A stretch of DNA of 64,000 nucleotides, from contig JAFXXQ010000008.1 in NCBI GenBank assembly GCA_017542145.1, positions 1 to 64,000 on the forward strand. The letters are read 5' to 3'. The notes beneath the pieces are model-generated. The model was not told the origin of the DNA and did not search any database. It worked only from the letters and a program-made list of their open reading frames with translations. Origin of the DNA: Bacteroidaceae bacterium. Its GTDB lineage: Bacteria > Bacteroidota > Bacteroidia > Bacteroidales > Bacteroidaceae. Shown here one piece after another: positions 8,163 through 17,697 of this stretch (positions within the stretch are counted from its first letter, which is position 1; every line of letters starts with the position of its first letter). A program made the translations under genes and the position numbers.

Positions 8163-8192
8163 TTGGAGAACCGTTTTTTCGGCGTACCTTTG
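8163..8192 (+). promoter_or_regulatory. promoter of the TPR/HTH regulator gene
   Basis: TTG (8163-8165) and TACCTTTG (8185-8192) are separated by 19 bases, and the ATG follows at 8216. Just upstream, GGTGGAAA and TTTTCCACC (about 8132-8153) form an inverted pair, and TTTTCCAT/ATGGAAA (about 8064-8092) forms another. These could be operators or transcript hairpins. Confidence 0.7.
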
Positions 8193-8215
8193 CAGCGTCA
8201 AAAACAAGAACGCGT

Positions 8216-9850
8216 ATGAAAAAAATCCTTTTCCTATCGGCGATGACCGCCATGGTGCTCACCCTTGTCTGCTCGTGCGGAGGGGCGAGGCAGCTCTCCG
8301 ATGCCGAGGCGATGGCCCTCGACGACCCCGACCGCGCAGCCGTCCTGCTGGCGCAGGTCGATACGACGCGCCTGACGGCGGGCAGCCGCGCTCTCTACCA
8401 CCTCACGCGCGCCCTGATCGACGAGGAACGCTGGCAGCGCCGCCATGCCGACACGGCCTCGTGCCTCACGGCCACCGACGACGAGTGGAAGTTCTTTGTG
8501 GATACGAGGGTCGGCGACCGTCACCTCGCCGACGGCGGCTACAAGGTGCCAGCGGCGCTCTACGAGACGTTCAAATATTATGAACGCGCGAGCCTCGGCG
8601 GGACGTCGGGCGACAGGACGGCCCTGCGCCGCTTCGGCCGCATCTGCTACGTGCTGGGCCAGCACTTCAGCGACCAGGACTCGCTGCTGCAAGGCGACCA
8701 GCTGCTCCACCTCGCCATACATTGTGCCGAGGCTGCCGACGACCACGCCACCGCCTATCGCGCCTACGACATGATGGGCCGCCACCAGGACTACGCCCAC
8801 AACGACATGAGCAGCCACTACTGGTGTACGCTTCAGGCGCTTGCGCACTTCGACCAGCAGCGCGACCATCCCCTGTGGCTGCTGATGCTGGTGAACGACT
8901 ACGGACACGCCTTCCTGAAGAAGTCGGGCGTCAATCCCACCCTGTTCCCCCTGCTTGCCCGTGCGGCGGCCATGACGGCCGACCATCGCCAAAGCCCCAT
9001 GACGCTGGCGGAGTACGACGCCGTCTTCCAGCTCATCGACAGCGTCAGGAACGCCCCGGCCGATGTGGCCTTCGCCTATCCCCGCATCAACAGCACGGGC
9101 GCCTTTTCCAACGACAAGGGCGAGCCGCTCTACAAATGGCAGACGGAGGTCGCCGTCCCTATCCCCATGTACGAGGAGGCCAGGGAGATGGCCGAGAAAA
9201 AGGGTGAGTATAGTACTCATCCCGGATGGGCCTTCAAATACGACATCGATGTTGCCGTCAGCAGGTTCCAGTCGCAGCAGCGCACCTACCTTGCGCCGGG
9301 CTATGTGCTGAAGGCGTCGATGCTGCAGCGCCGGCTGCTGATGGCGGTGATCACCATTCTCGTGCTGGCCCTGGTGCTGCTGGTCATCCTCTTCCGGAAC
9401 AGTCGCCAGCAGATGCGCCGCCGCCACGAGGGCGAGCAGGCGGAGCGACGGCGCGAGGCGGAGCGGCTGGCCGAACAGCTCAGGCAGAAGGACGCGCTGA
9501 TAGCCGTCCTGCGCGGGCACATCATCGACAAGAGCGAAATCCTGGAGATGCTGGCGCCCAAGGAGGGCAAGCGCACCCTCATCAACGCCCGCAACTGGCG
9601 CGAGATAGAGATGACGCTCGACATGGCCGACAACTTCGTCGGCCGCCTGCGCAGCGAACACCCCGACTTCAGCGAGGACGACATACGGCTCTGTATGCTG
9701 ACGCGGCTGCGCCTCTCGAACACCGCCCTCTCGGCCATCTACGTCATCTCCGTCTCGGCCGTGCAGCACCGCAAGCAGAAACTCAAGAAGGAGGGCTTCG
9801 GCGTCACCGACCCTACCGTAACGCTCGACCAGCTGATTGCAAACTACTGA
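8216..9850 (+). CDS. TPR-containing membrane-anchored regulator with C-terminal HTH-like domain
   Basis: This 544-residue protein begins with a lipoprotein-like signal (VLTLVCSC) and has a helical TPR-like extracytoplasmic region (about 25-360). A single membrane segment (LLMAVITILVLALVLLVILF, about 373-392) and a charged coiled coil (about 395-440) follow. The last 60 residues (EDDIRLCMLTRLRLSNTALS...SVSAVQHRKQKLKKEGFG) look like a LuxR-type HTH. This architecture is common in Bacteroidetes and is thought to signal from envelope to DNA, but ligand and targets are unknown. The barrel gene starts 159 bases downstream on the same strand and is a plausible target. The natural start is the ATG 24 bases after the promoter, not the longer frame. 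Confidence 0.75.
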   Translation: MKKILFLSAMTAMVLTLVCSCGGARQLSDAEAMALDDPDRAAVLLAQVDTTRLTAGSRALYHLTRALIDEERWQRRHADTASCLTATDDEWKFFVDTRVGDRHLADGGYKVPAALYETFKYYERASLGGTSGDRTALRRFGRICYVLGQHFSDQDSLLQGDQLLHLAIHCAEAADDHATAYRAYDMMGRHQDYAHNDMSSHYWCTLQALAHFDQQRDHPLWLLMLVNDYGHAFLKKSGVNPTLFPLLARAAAMTADHRQSPMTLAEYDAVFQLIDSVRNAPADVAFAYPRINSTGAFSNDKGEPLYKWQTEVAVPIPMYEEAREMAEKKGEYSTHPGWAFKYDIDVAVSRFQSQQRTYLAPGYVLKASMLQRRLLMAVITILVLALVLLVILFRNSRQQMRRRHEGEQAERRREAERLAEQLRQKDALIAVLRGHIIDKSEILEMLAPKEGKRTLINARNWREIEMTLDMADNFVGRLRSEHPDFSEDDIRLCMLTRLRLSNTALSAIYVISVSAVQHRKQKLKKEGFGVTDPTVTLDQLIANY

Positions 9851-9852
9851 AA

Positions 9853-9985
9853 AAGATTTACGATTTGACGATTTACAATTTATTTTTCAATTTAACTATT
9901 TGACGATTTTCCCTGTCCTCCGCTCCCTAAAATCGTAAATCAATCAAATCGTAAATAGTAAATTGTAAAATAGTAAATAAAATTA
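9853..9985. repeat. AT-rich word-arm hairpin (ATTTGACGATTTAC family)
   Basis: Left arm words TTTACGATTTGACGATTTAC (9857-9876) and ATTTGACGATTTT (9898-9910) are inverted as AAAATCGTAAAT and AAATCGTAAATAGTAAATTG (9929-9966) around a GC-rich loop (CCCTGTCCTCCGCTCC). Related words (ATTTGACGATT) occur at 19-29 of the window. It lies between the regulator and the barrel gene. Confidence 0.75.
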
Positions 9986-10008
9986 ATCCTTAAACTCTAA
10001 TTTACAAC

Positions 10009-12735
10009 ATGAAAAAGTGTTTTCGCCGGCGCGGGGCTGTCCGCGCCCTGCACCTCCTATGTCTCTTCGCGGGCGTCGTCCCCACGCAGGCCGACGTCGT
10101 GAAAGGCCGCATCGTCGATGCCGACACGAAAGAACCTGTGCCCGAAGCTACCGTAACCTATGTAATGCGAGAGGAATTCGCTACCAGCAGCTACGGGCTG
10201 ATGACCGACTCGCTGGGCCGCTTCACGGCCCCGCCCATGAGGGGGGTGTGCACGCTGAAGATATCGATGTTCGGCTACAACCCGCGGAACAAGCGGGTGA
10301 TGAACCCTTCGGACAGCCCGAAGGACACCCTCGACGTGGGCGACATAGAGATAAAGCTGTCGCCCTACATGCTGGAGATGGTGGAGGTGGGGGCTCGCAC
10401 GCGCCGCTTCACCGTGCAGGGCGACACCATCGTGTTCCATCCCGAGGCCTTCCACCTGCAGGAGGGTGCGCGCCTCGATGAGCTCATCCTGCAGCTGCCT
10501 GGTGTGCAGGTCGATGAAGGCGGTCAGCTGACGTGGAACGGCAAGCCCGTCCGCATCACCATGGGCGGCGAGAGCCTCTTCGGCGGCGACGACCTCGTGG
10601 GCCAGCTGCCCGCCGAGGCCGTCAAGGACATCAAAGCCTACAACAAAGCCTCGGAGTTCAGCGAGCGGACGGGGCGCGACGACGGCGCGGAGGACATGGT
10701 GCTCGACCTCACCATCAAGCCCGGCTTCCTCGACCGCTGGTACGGCGACGTGACGGCCGGCTACGAGACGCCCAAGCAATACAACGCCGAGCTGCAGATG
10801 AACCGTCTCTCGGAGACCGACCCCGTCCTCGTCTTTGCCAACGCCAACAACACCAACGTGCAGAAACGGCGTTCGATGCGGGGCGGCAGCGCGATGTATT
10901 ATAACGGGGGGCACGGGCAGGAGCAGGGCGGCGCAGGCGGCTATCAGCACAGCTGGAAACGGCAGGAGGGACGCCACGAGCTGCCGAGCTACTGGAACGT
11001 CAGCGGCGGCGTGGTGCACGACGACCGCTGGAGCACCAACGGGAGCGAGACACTCAACTACCTGCCGGGAACGGCGGCAAACAGCGTCACCACGGAGACC
11101 CGCCGCCGTACACACGAGGTCAACCCCTACGTGCGTGCCGACCTCTGGTGGAAGAAAGACACGCTGAACACCTTCCTGGCCAGCATCAGCGCCAACCATA
11201 CGCGGAACCGCTCGGCAAGCACCACCGACACCGGGCAGCGTGACGCGCTCCCCTCGTCGTCCGTGCCGGCCCCGGCCCCCGTCAGCTTGCAGTCCGTCCG
11301 CGACAACGGCGTCGCCCGTCACACCACCCTGGGCGCCGACGCCAGCTGGACACACTACGTCAAGGACGGGTCGCTCGGCGCCAGCATGCAGGTGAAGTAC
11401 AAGGACGACTGGGGCGAGCAATGGACAGACCGCCAGCTGAAAAGGCCCGCCGAAGGACTTGACAGCCTGATAAGCCAGCACGCCCTTTCGCCTTCGAGCA
11501 ACTTCTCCGTCCAGGGCGAGGGCCACTACGGGACCTGGCTGACGGAGAGATGGCTGGTGAACCTCTCGTATCAGGCCGACTACCAGCGCAGCCTGCGCCT
11601 CCGCGCCTTCGAGACGGACGGCGCGGCCGACGCCGCAGACAGCTATCGCGACCTTTACCGCCTCTTCAGCCACAGGCTGGAGCTCAGCTCGACCGTCAAC
11701 CTCGGCCCGCTGCAGCTGATGCCCGCCCTCTCCGTCCGCCTCCGGCGGGAGACGCAGGCCTACCGTCGCGGGCTCTTGGACACGACGGCCGTGCGCCGCC
11801 GCCCGCTCATCGACCCCTCGCTGCGTGCCGAATGGAAGCTGGGCAAGACCACGCGCATAGAAGGCGGCTACCGCTACTCCACCTCGCAGCCCCAGCTGCT
11901 GCAGACGCTCGCCTATCACGACGAGACCGACCCGCTCTTCATCACCGAGGGCAACCCGGCGCTGCAGGACACCCACACGCACGGCGCCTCGGCCAACTTC
12001 TCCACCATGTACTCCCCGTGGCAGCTCTCGCTCACGGCCGGCGCCGGCTATACGCAGACCGACCACGAGACGTGCACCGCCCTCCGCTACGACCCCGCCA
12101 CGGGCGTCTATACCAGCCGCCCCGAGAATGTGCGCGGCAGCCGCACGTGGGACGTCCGCATGGGCTACGACCAGGGCATCGGCGACTACCTCCGCCTGCA
12201 GAACAACCTGCGCGTGTCGGTGGGGAGCCTGTACGGCCTGCTCACCCGCCAGCCGTCCGACGCGGCGTGGACGCTGAACCGCCAGGACGAGCTCCATCCC
12301 CACGACCGGCTCGCGGTCTCCTACGACCGGGACGGGCTGAAGGTCTCCGTCTTTGCAGATATCGACGCACGCCGCCTGCGCTTCTCGGCCTCGCCTGCGC
12401 AGAACACCACGCTCTGGGAGAACAGCTACGGCGCCAACGCCGAGCTGACGCGCGGGCAGTTCGTCTTCGAGACGCGCCTCACCGAGCGCACCCGCCGCGG
12501 CTATGCCGTCAGCGCCATGAACCGCAACAGGTTCGTATGGGACGGAGCCGTCACCTGGAAGATACTGAAGAACAAAGCCCGCGTGAAGCTGGAGCTTGAC
12601 GACATCCTGAACACCGAGGACAGCTACGAGAGCTCCCAGACCGCCTACCAGCAGGTGACACACTGGCACGACCTGCGCCACCACTACCTCGGCCTCACCT
12701 TCACCTACCACCTCGACGCCAAGCAAAGCAAGTAG
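10009..12735 (+). CDS. TonB-dependent-receptor-like outer-membrane beta-barrel protein
   Basis: This 908-residue outer-membrane protein has an N-terminal signal peptide ending near TQA. A carboxypeptidase-regulatory-like domain follows (about 30-115: VVKGRIVDADTKEPVPEATVTYV). A plug-like region with LDELILQLPGVQVDEGGQLTWNGKPV (about 160-185) is next, and then a long barrel of alternating aromatic and polar strands to the C-terminal LGLTFTYHLDAKQSK. It belongs to the Bacteroidetes outer-membrane beta-barrel family related to SusC. No SusD partner is adjacent, so glycan import is not supported. The regulator upstream may control it. The gene is markedly GC-rich. Confidence 0.85.
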   Translation: MKKCFRRRGAVRALHLLCLFAGVVPTQADVVKGRIVDADTKEPVPEATVTYVMREEFATSSYGLMTDSLGRFTAPPMRGVCTLKISMFGYNPRNKRVMNPSDSPKDTLDVGDIEIKLSPYMLEMVEVGARTRRFTVQGDTIVFHPEAFHLQEGARLDELILQLPGVQVDEGGQLTWNGKPVRITMGGESLFGGDDLVGQLPAEAVKDIKAYNKASEFSERTGRDDGAEDMVLDLTIKPGFLDRWYGDVTAGYETPKQYNAELQMNRLSETDPVLVFANANNTNVQKRRSMRGGSAMYYNGGHGQEQGGAGGYQHSWKRQEGRHELPSYWNVSGGVVHDDRWSTNGSETLNYLPGTAANSVTTETRRRTHEVNPYVRADLWWKKDTLNTFLASISANHTRNRSASTTDTGQRDALPSSSVPAPAPVSLQSVRDNGVARHTTLGADASWTHYVKDGSLGASMQVKYKDDWGEQWTDRQLKRPAEGLDSLISQHALSPSSNFSVQGEGHYGTWLTERWLVNLSYQADYQRSLRLRAFETDGAADAADSYRDLYRLFSHRLELSSTVNLGPLQLMPALSVRLRRETQAYRRGLLDTTAVRRRPLIDPSLRAEWKLGKTTRIEGGYRYSTSQPQLLQTLAYHDETDPLFITEGNPALQDTHTHGASANFSTMYSPWQLSLTAGAGYTQTDHETCTALRYDPATGVYTSRPENVRGSRTWDVRMGYDQGIGDYLRLQNNLRVSVGSLYGLLTRQPSDAAWTLNRQDELHPHDRLAVSYDRDGLKVSVFADIDARRLRFSASPAQNTTLWENSYGANAELTRGQFVFETRLTERTRRGYAVSAMNRNRFVWDGAVTWKILKNKARVKLELDDILNTEDSYESSQTAYQQVTHWHDLRHHYLGLTFTYHLDAKQSK

Positions 12736-12755
12736 CGCACACGCGGCACATTTTG

Positions 12756-12780
12756 AAATGAAAAATGAAGAATAAAATAA
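12756..12780 (+). repeat. family A arm remnant
   Basis: ATGAAAAATGAAGAATAAAA matches the family A left arm. No core or right arm follows. It sits just after the barrel gene and before the asd promoter. Confidence 0.6.
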
Positions 12781-12824
12781 AAAGTTTTTTTGGGGGAGGG
12801 CGTACACGTTTCATTTTTTTATGC

Positions 12825-12832
12825 TATCTTCG
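12825..12832 (+). promoter_or_regulatory. -7 box upstream of asd
   Basis: TATCTTCG is a one-base variant of the TAnnTTTG box and lies 36 bases before the asd ATG. A clear TTG at the expected -33 spacing was not seen. Confidence 0.5.
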
Positions 12833-12867
12833 CAGCCGAAATTAGCACATAAATAAGAGAAACCGCA

Positions 12868-13896
12868 ATGAAGATAGCGATAGTGGGCGCCAGCGGCGCT
12901 GTGGGGCAGGAGTTGCTCCGTGTTTTGAGTGAGCGGGAGTTCCCCGTCGATGAACTGCTGCTGTTCGGCAGCGAGCGTAGCGCAGGACGCACATACTCTT
13001 TCCGAGGCAAGGAGGTAACGGTCCGTCTGCTTCAGGATAACGACGATTTCAAGAGCGTCGATTACGCTTTCGTATCGGCCGGAGCGGGGACGTCGCGCAC
13101 GTTTGCCGACACCATCACGCGCCACGGCACCGTGATGATTGACAACAGCAGCGCCTTCCGTATGGACGACGACGTGCCTCTGGTGGTTCCCGAGGTGAAC
13201 GCGGCGGATGCGCTGGTGCGCCCGCGCGGCATCATCGCCAACCCCAACTGCACGACCATACAGATGGTCGTCGCGCTGAAGGCCATCGAAGGGCTGAGCC
13301 ACATCCGCCGCGTCCACGTCAGCACCTACCAGGCGGCCAGCGGCGCCGGCGCACAGGCCATGGCCGAGCTCTATGAGCAGTACCGCCAGGTGCTGGCGGG
13401 CGAGCCGGTGACCGTCAGCAAGTTCGCCTATCAGCTGGCCTTCAACCTCATCCCGCAGATCGACGTCTTCACCGACAACGGTTACACGAAGGAGGAGATG
13501 AAGATGTACAACGAGACGCGCAAGATCATGCACTCGGACATCCGCGTGAGCGCCACGTGCGTGCGCGTGCCCGCCCTCCGCAGCCATAGCGAAGCGCTGT
13601 GGGTGGAGACGGAGCGCCCCATCAGCGTCGCCGAGGCCCGCGAAGCCTTCGCCAAGGGCGAGGGACTGGTGCTGATGGACAACCCGGGGGAGAAGAACCT
13701 TGTGGATGGCGTGCCCGTGGAGTACCCCATGCCGTTGTTCCTGTCCGGAAAAGACCCCGTCTATGTAGGGCGCATCCGCAAGGACCTGACCGACGACTGC
13801 GGCCTCTCGTTCTGGATCGTAGGCGACCAGATTAAGAAGGGCGCCGCCCTCAACGCCGTCCAGATTGCGGAATACCTTTTGAGAGTTAAGAATTAA
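12868..13896 (+). CDS. asd: aspartate-semialdehyde dehydrogenase
   Basis: This 342-residue cytoplasmic enzyme reduces aspartyl phosphate to aspartate semialdehyde for lysine, threonine, methionine and diaminopimelate synthesis. It begins with the NADP-binding motif [13 protein letters not shown] (about 4-16), has the active-site Cys in NPNCTT (about 127-132), GAGAQAM (about 159) and the substrate-binding region [12 protein letters not shown] (about 233-244). Length is normal. The stop is followed within a few bases by a family A repeat and then pruA. Confidence 0.97.
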   Translation: MKIAIVGASGAVGQELLRVLSEREFPVDELLLFGSERSAGRTYSFRGKEVTVRLLQDNDDFKSVDYAFVSAGAGTSRTFADTITRHGTVMIDNSSAFRMDDDVPLVVPEVNAADALVRPRGIIANPNCTTIQMVVALKAIEGLSHIRRVHVSTYQAASGAGAQAMAELYEQYRQVLAGEPVTVSKFAYQLAFNLIPQIDVFTDNGYTKEEMKMYNETRKIMHSDIRVSATCVRVPALRSHSEALWVETERPISVAEAREAFAKGEGLVLMDNPGEKNLVDGVPVEYPMPLFLSGKDPVYVGRIRKDLTDDCGLSFWIVGDQIKKGAALNAVQIAEYLLRVKN

Positions 13897-14007
13897 TAAT
13901 GAAGAATGAAAAATGAAAAATAAAATGTTTTGTAATCCGCAAGTCCTTTCCTTTGCTGGCTCTTCCGCTGACAGGCTATTTATTCTTCATTCTTCATTTT
14001 CATTAAG
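13897..14007 (+). repeat. family A element, complete, between asd and pruA
   Basis: The left arm (13897-13925), a loop beginning AATGTTTTGTAATCCGC, and the right arm (13975-14007, CTATTTATTCTTCATTC...) make a full hairpin. The loop, read from its ATG, would give MFCNPQVLSFAGSSADRLF, recognisably the leader peptide of the 15701 and 53307 genes. Here it is not fused to a gene. Confidence 0.85.
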
Positions 14008-14040
14008 AACATCGTCAACCTTATAAAATAATAGTTTCAC

Positions 14041-15666
14041 ATGAAAAATGCCATTGTACAATTCCCTGTTCCGGCTAATGAGCCGGTGAAAGCGTATCTG
14101 AAAGGCTCGCCCGAGCGCATCGCCCTTGAGGCAGAGCTGGAACGTCAGATGAACACCGTCGTTGATATCCCCCTCATCATCGGAGGCAAGGAAATCCGCA
14201 CTGGTAATGTGGCTGAGGTGGTCTGCCCCCACGACCATGGACACGTCCTGGCCCGCTATCACAAGGCCGGCGAGAAGGAGATCCGCATGGCCATCGACGC
14301 CGCCATGGAGGCCCACAAGCAATGGGCCAATACGGACTGGACGGTTCGTGCCGCCATCATCCTGAAGTGTGCCGAACTGCTGGCCACCAAGTACCGTCCC
14401 ATCATGAACGCAGCCACCATGCTCGGCCAGAGCAAGAATATCTATCAGGCAGAAATCGACTCGGCCTGCGAGACCATCGACTTCTTCCGCTACAACGTCC
14501 ACTACGCCTCGAAACTCTATGCCATCCAACCCAAGGACGGCGCAGGCGTCATCGACTCCACCGAATACCGCCCGCTCGAAGGCTTTGTGCTGGCCGTCAC
14601 GCCGTTCAACTTCACGTCCATCGCCTCGAACCTCAACATGACGCCCGTGCTGATGGGCAACACCACCATCTGGAAACCCTCATCGACCGCCACGCTCAGC
14701 AACTACTACCTGATGAAGCTCTACGAGGAAGCCGGCCTGCCCGCAGGCGTCGTCAACTTCCTGCCCGGCCAGGGCTCGCTCATCGGCAAGATCTGCTGCG
14801 CCGACAAGAACCTCGCCGGCATCCACTTCACCGGCTCGACCGGCACGTTCCAGAGCTTGTGGAAGAGCGTGGGCGAGAACATCGCCTCGTACGTCAGCTA
14901 CCCGCGCCTGGTGGGCGAGACGGGCGGCAAGGACTACATCTTCGTCCATCCCTCCAGCCCCGTCAAGGAGGTGGCATGGGCTGCCTTCACCGGCGCCTAC
15001 GAGTTCCAGGGACAGAAGTGCTCGGCCGCCAGCCGTATGTACATCCCCAAGAGCCTCTGGCCCGCCGTGCTGCAGGAGATGAAGCGCATGGCCGGCGAGG
15101 TCAGGATGGGCGACGTGTGCGACCCGATGAACTTCATCAACGCCGTCATCGACGAGGCCTCGTGGAACAACATCGACTCGTATCTCCGCTATGCCGAGGA
15201 GGCTGCTGACGCGAAGATTGTCATGGGCGGAGGACGCGACAAGAGCAAGGGCTACTTCGTTGAGCCTACGGTCATCGAGACAACCAATCCTCACTTCAAG
15301 ACGATGGAAGAGGAGATATTCGGCCCCGTGCTGACCGTCTATCCCTACGACGATGACAAGGTGGACGAGGCTGTCCACCTGCTCGACACCACTTCGCCCT
15401 ACGGATTGACAGGCTCCGTCTTCGGCCGCGACCGTCAGGCCGTGCAGAAGATTGCCGACGACCTCTGCTATACCGCCGGCAACTTCTACATCAACGACCG
15501 TCCAACGGGCGCCGTCGTCGGCATGCAGCCCTTCGGCGGCAGCCGTGCCAGCGGCACCAACGACAAGGCCGGCGGCGAGTTCAACCTCATCCGCTGGGTG
15601 CTGCCCCGCTGCATCAAGGAGACCCTCGTCACCCCGACGGACTACCGGTACACGTATATGAAGTAG
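14041..15666 (+). CDS. pruA: L-glutamate gamma-semialdehyde (1-pyrroline-5-carboxylate) dehydrogenase
   Basis: This 541-residue aldehyde dehydrogenase oxidises glutamate semialdehyde, in equilibrium with pyrroline-5-carboxylate, to glutamate with NAD. The N-terminal extension (AIVQFPVPANEPVKAYLKGSPER) and length match the stand-alone PruA/ALDH4 class. Catalytic features are VGETGGKDY (Glu, about 295), GQKCSAASR (nucleophile Cys, about 328) and EEIFGPVLTVYPY (about 423). No proline dehydrogenase domain is fused or adjacent. The hypD-like gene 8 kb downstream would supply its substrate from hydroxyproline, which is an inferred link. Confidence 0.95.
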   Translation: MKNAIVQFPVPANEPVKAYLKGSPERIALEAELERQMNTVVDIPLIIGGKEIRTGNVAEVVCPHDHGHVLARYHKAGEKEIRMAIDAAMEAHKQWANTDWTVRAAIILKCAELLATKYRPIMNAATMLGQSKNIYQAEIDSACETIDFFRYNVHYASKLYAIQPKDGAGVIDSTEYRPLEGFVLAVTPFNFTSIASNLNMTPVLMGNTTIWKPSSTATLSNYYLMKLYEEAGLPAGVVNFLPGQGSLIGKICCADKNLAGIHFTGSTGTFQSLWKSVGENIASYVSYPRLVGETGGKDYIFVHPSSPVKEVAWAAFTGAYEFQGQKCSAASRMYIPKSLWPAVLQEMKRMAGEVRMGDVCDPMNFINAVIDEASWNNIDSYLRYAEEAADAKIVMGGGRDKSKGYFVEPTVIETTNPHFKTMEEEIFGPVLTVYPYDDDKVDEAVHLLDTTSPYGLTGSVFGRDRQAVQKIADDLCYTAGNFYINDRPTGAVVGMQPFGGSRASGTNDKAGGEFNLIRWVLPRCIKETLVTPTDYRYTYMK

Positions 15667-15678
15667 AGACGTCACTAC

Positions 15679-15815
15679 AATGAAGAATGAAAAATGAAGA
15701 ATGAAAAATAGAATGTTTCGCAAATCAATATCCCAGTTCGCAGGCGTTTCCGTTTGCAAAGCCATTTATTTTTCATTCTTCATTTTTCTTTTTTCATTTT
15801 TATTTGTTTCATGTC
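15679..15815 (+). repeat. family A element forming the leader of the CotH lipoprotein gene
   Basis: The left arm (15679-15710) contains the start codon ATGAAAAATAGA. The loop (15711-15760) has the core AATGTTTCGCAAATC and GTTTGCAAAGCCATTTATT, and the T-rich right arm encodes the hydrophobic stretch FSFFIFLFSFLF. The lipobox cysteine falls immediately after the arm. Confidence 0.85.
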
Positions 15816-17554
15816 GGCCCGAGGAAGAGCCGATTATTGATCCAGACCCTGCGCCAGCCGTCGATTCGGTGAACTACTTTGCCTACGGCCTGGCCGACAT
15901 CGACATCACGACCGACGGCAAGGTGGACGTCGATTCGAAGGACCCCGCCGATTACCGCCCCTGCACCATCACGGTGGCGGGCGGCGAGGTCTTTGACGAC
16001 TACGAGGGGCGCGGGCAGATTCGCGGCCGCGGCAACTCCACGTGGGAGTGGTATCCCAAGAAACCCTACCGCATCAAGCTCGACGAGCCGGCACCCATGC
16101 TCGGCATGGCGCAGAACCGCGACTGGGTGCTGCTGGCCGACTATCGCGACGTGACCCACATGATGAACAACGTGGGCTTCACGCTGGCCCATGTGTTAGG
16201 CCTTCCCTATACCAACCATTCGCGCTATGCTACAGTCAAGTTCAATGGCCGGAACATGGGATTGTATATGGTGACAGAACAAGTGGAACAGGGCGGCAAC
16301 CGCGTAGCCATCGACCCCAATGGCGGATTACTGCTGGCGCTCGACATCAACGACGGGCCGGCCGACGCGCCCTCGGCCACCAACAATTTCTACTCCGAAG
16401 TCATCCGCATGGCCGTAGCCGTGAAATCGCCTGCCAATCCCGATGCCACGCAACTGGAATGGGCCCGCGCCGAGTTCGCCCAGCTGGAGCAGGCCATCGT
16501 CAGCCTCGACTATCCGCGCGTCAGCCAGCTCATGGATGTCGCGTCCATGATAGACTACCTTATTGTGCAGGAGGTGATTGCCAACGTGGAGCTCGACAAC
16601 AACCCTTCGGCCCGAAGTGTCTATATCCACCGCGACCTGGGTGGACGCTGGACGATGGGACCCGTGTGGGACTGCGACGGCGGCTTCTGCTACAACTGGG
16701 GCGACATGTACGACTACTGGGGATGGGGCCACACCTACTTCGAGAGCTACCGCACGCTCATCCTCGGCAGCCAGCCCTTCACGGGCAAGGGCGCCTACGG
16801 CAGCGGACCCTCGCCCTTCTTCTCGTGCATGTTCGGCATGCCCGAGTTCGTGAAGGCCTTCAAGGCCCGTTGGGAGGAGAAGCGCGACGAGATGCTGGAG
16901 ACCGTGCTGACAAACATCGACGCCACGTACCAGGTGATTGCCACGCGGATGCGGGCTGACTGCACCCTTTGGGAAATCAGCAATTACAACCCCGCCGAGC
17001 AGGTCTCGAAGCTGCGCCTCTGGCTGAACGATCGTTTCGACTACCTCGACAGGGTGATTCCTGCCTACGATGAAAATCCGAATGGAGGAGGCATGCCTTC
17101 GCCCCAACCGGACGATGAGGTGACGATAGTGGAGCGAATAGACGTTTCTGCCGAATATCCGCAGGACGGGCATCATCTGGGCATGTACCTCACCCTTCCC
17201 TCCGAGGAGTGCGAAAAGGTGGAGAAAGCATTGGGTATCGAGATATCGCAGATACCTACCCTCCTTGCCGAAGGAACGCTTCGTCTGGCGCACAACCAGG
17301 ACGGCACACTCGACTTCTCTACCAACGCCAGCGATGCCGAGGGCGTAGGATTCTGGTTCGACAGCACAGGACTGCTCTCTCCCTACGGCAACGACAGCTC
17401 AGTCTATGTGGAGCTCGCGTACGATGATTTTTCCTTCATCCTTGGCAAGCACCCCACCCAATGCGCCCCAGGCAAATACGACGTCAACATGGTGCTGGTG
17501 TACGGCAAGCACGCCGTCCAGCTCGACTTCCACATTACCGTCTACGTTCCCTAA
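15701..17554 (+). CDS. CotH-family lipoprotein with C-terminal DUF4859-like domain
   Basis: This surface or periplasmic lipoprotein of 617 residues has its lipobox LFVSC at Cys38. Its leader is unusually long (38 residues) and is encoded wholly by a family A repeat. Residues about 95-440 match the CotH kinase-like fold: RGRGNSTWEWYPKKPYRIKLDEP, NRDWVLLADYRDVTHMMNN, NGRNMGLYMVTEQVEQGGNRVAI and GPVWDCDGGF. CotH proteins in spores are protein kinases; the role of Bacteroidetes homologues is unclear. Residues about 475-617, after a GGGMPSPQPDDE linker, form a beta-rich domain like those in other Bacteroidetes surface proteins. It lies between pruA and the zincin gene on the same strand. Confidence 0.9.
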   Translation: MKNRMFRKSISQFAGVSVCKAIYFSFFIFLFSFLFVSCRPEEEPIIDPDPAPAVDSVNYFAYGLADIDITTDGKVDVDSKDPADYRPCTITVAGGEVFDDYEGRGQIRGRGNSTWEWYPKKPYRIKLDEPAPMLGMAQNRDWVLLADYRDVTHMMNNVGFTLAHVLGLPYTNHSRYATVKFNGRNMGLYMVTEQVEQGGNRVAIDPNGGLLLALDINDGPADAPSATNNFYSEVIRMAVAVKSPANPDATQLEWARAEFAQLEQAIVSLDYPRVSQLMDVASMIDYLIVQEVIANVELDNNPSARSVYIHRDLGGRWTMGPVWDCDGGFCYNWGDMYDYWGWGHTYFESYRTLILGSQPFTGKGAYGSGPSPFFSCMFGMPEFVKAFKARWEEKRDEMLETVLTNIDATYQVIATRMRADCTLWEISNYNPAEQVSKLRLWLNDRFDYLDRVIPAYDENPNGGGMPSPQPDDEVTIVERIDVSAEYPQDGHHLGMYLTLPSEECEKVEKALGIEISQIPTLLAEGTLRLAHNQDGTLDFSTNASDAEGVGFWFDSTGLLSPYGNDSSVYVELAYDDFSFILGKHPTQCAPGKYDVNMVLVYGKHAVQLDFHITVYVP

Positions 17555-17565
17555 CGATGAAATAA

Positions 17566-17650
17566 AATCAAACGCTACGAATTTAGAATCAAACGTTGTG
17601 AAAATAGAATCAAACGTTGTGAGATTAACAGCAAAGTTTTCAAAAACCGG
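17566..17650 (+). repeat. 21-base-period array (AATCAAACGTTGTGA units)
   Basis: Units begin at 17566, 17587 and 17608, exactly 21 bases apart, with a degenerate fourth at 17629. The shared part is AATCAAACGYTRYGA; the last six bases vary. It fills the gap between the CotH and zincin genes. Confidence 0.85.
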
Positions 17651-17697
17651 AACCAGAACTTCAGGAAATCGCTAACGCAAGGAAAAAAGAGAATAAA

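Noticed and set aside
10009-12735. Polysaccharide utilisation locus (SusC/SusD pair)
   Set aside because: The barrel has no SusD-like neighbour, and the nearest glycosidase (GH29) is divergent and separated by the regulator gene.
10057-12807. 916-codon minus-strand frame opposite the barrel gene
   Set aside because: It is a composition-driven antisense frame (Val/Ala/Gly-rich). The plus strand carries signal peptide, plug and barrel. The same applies to 8234-9769 and 2271-2978.
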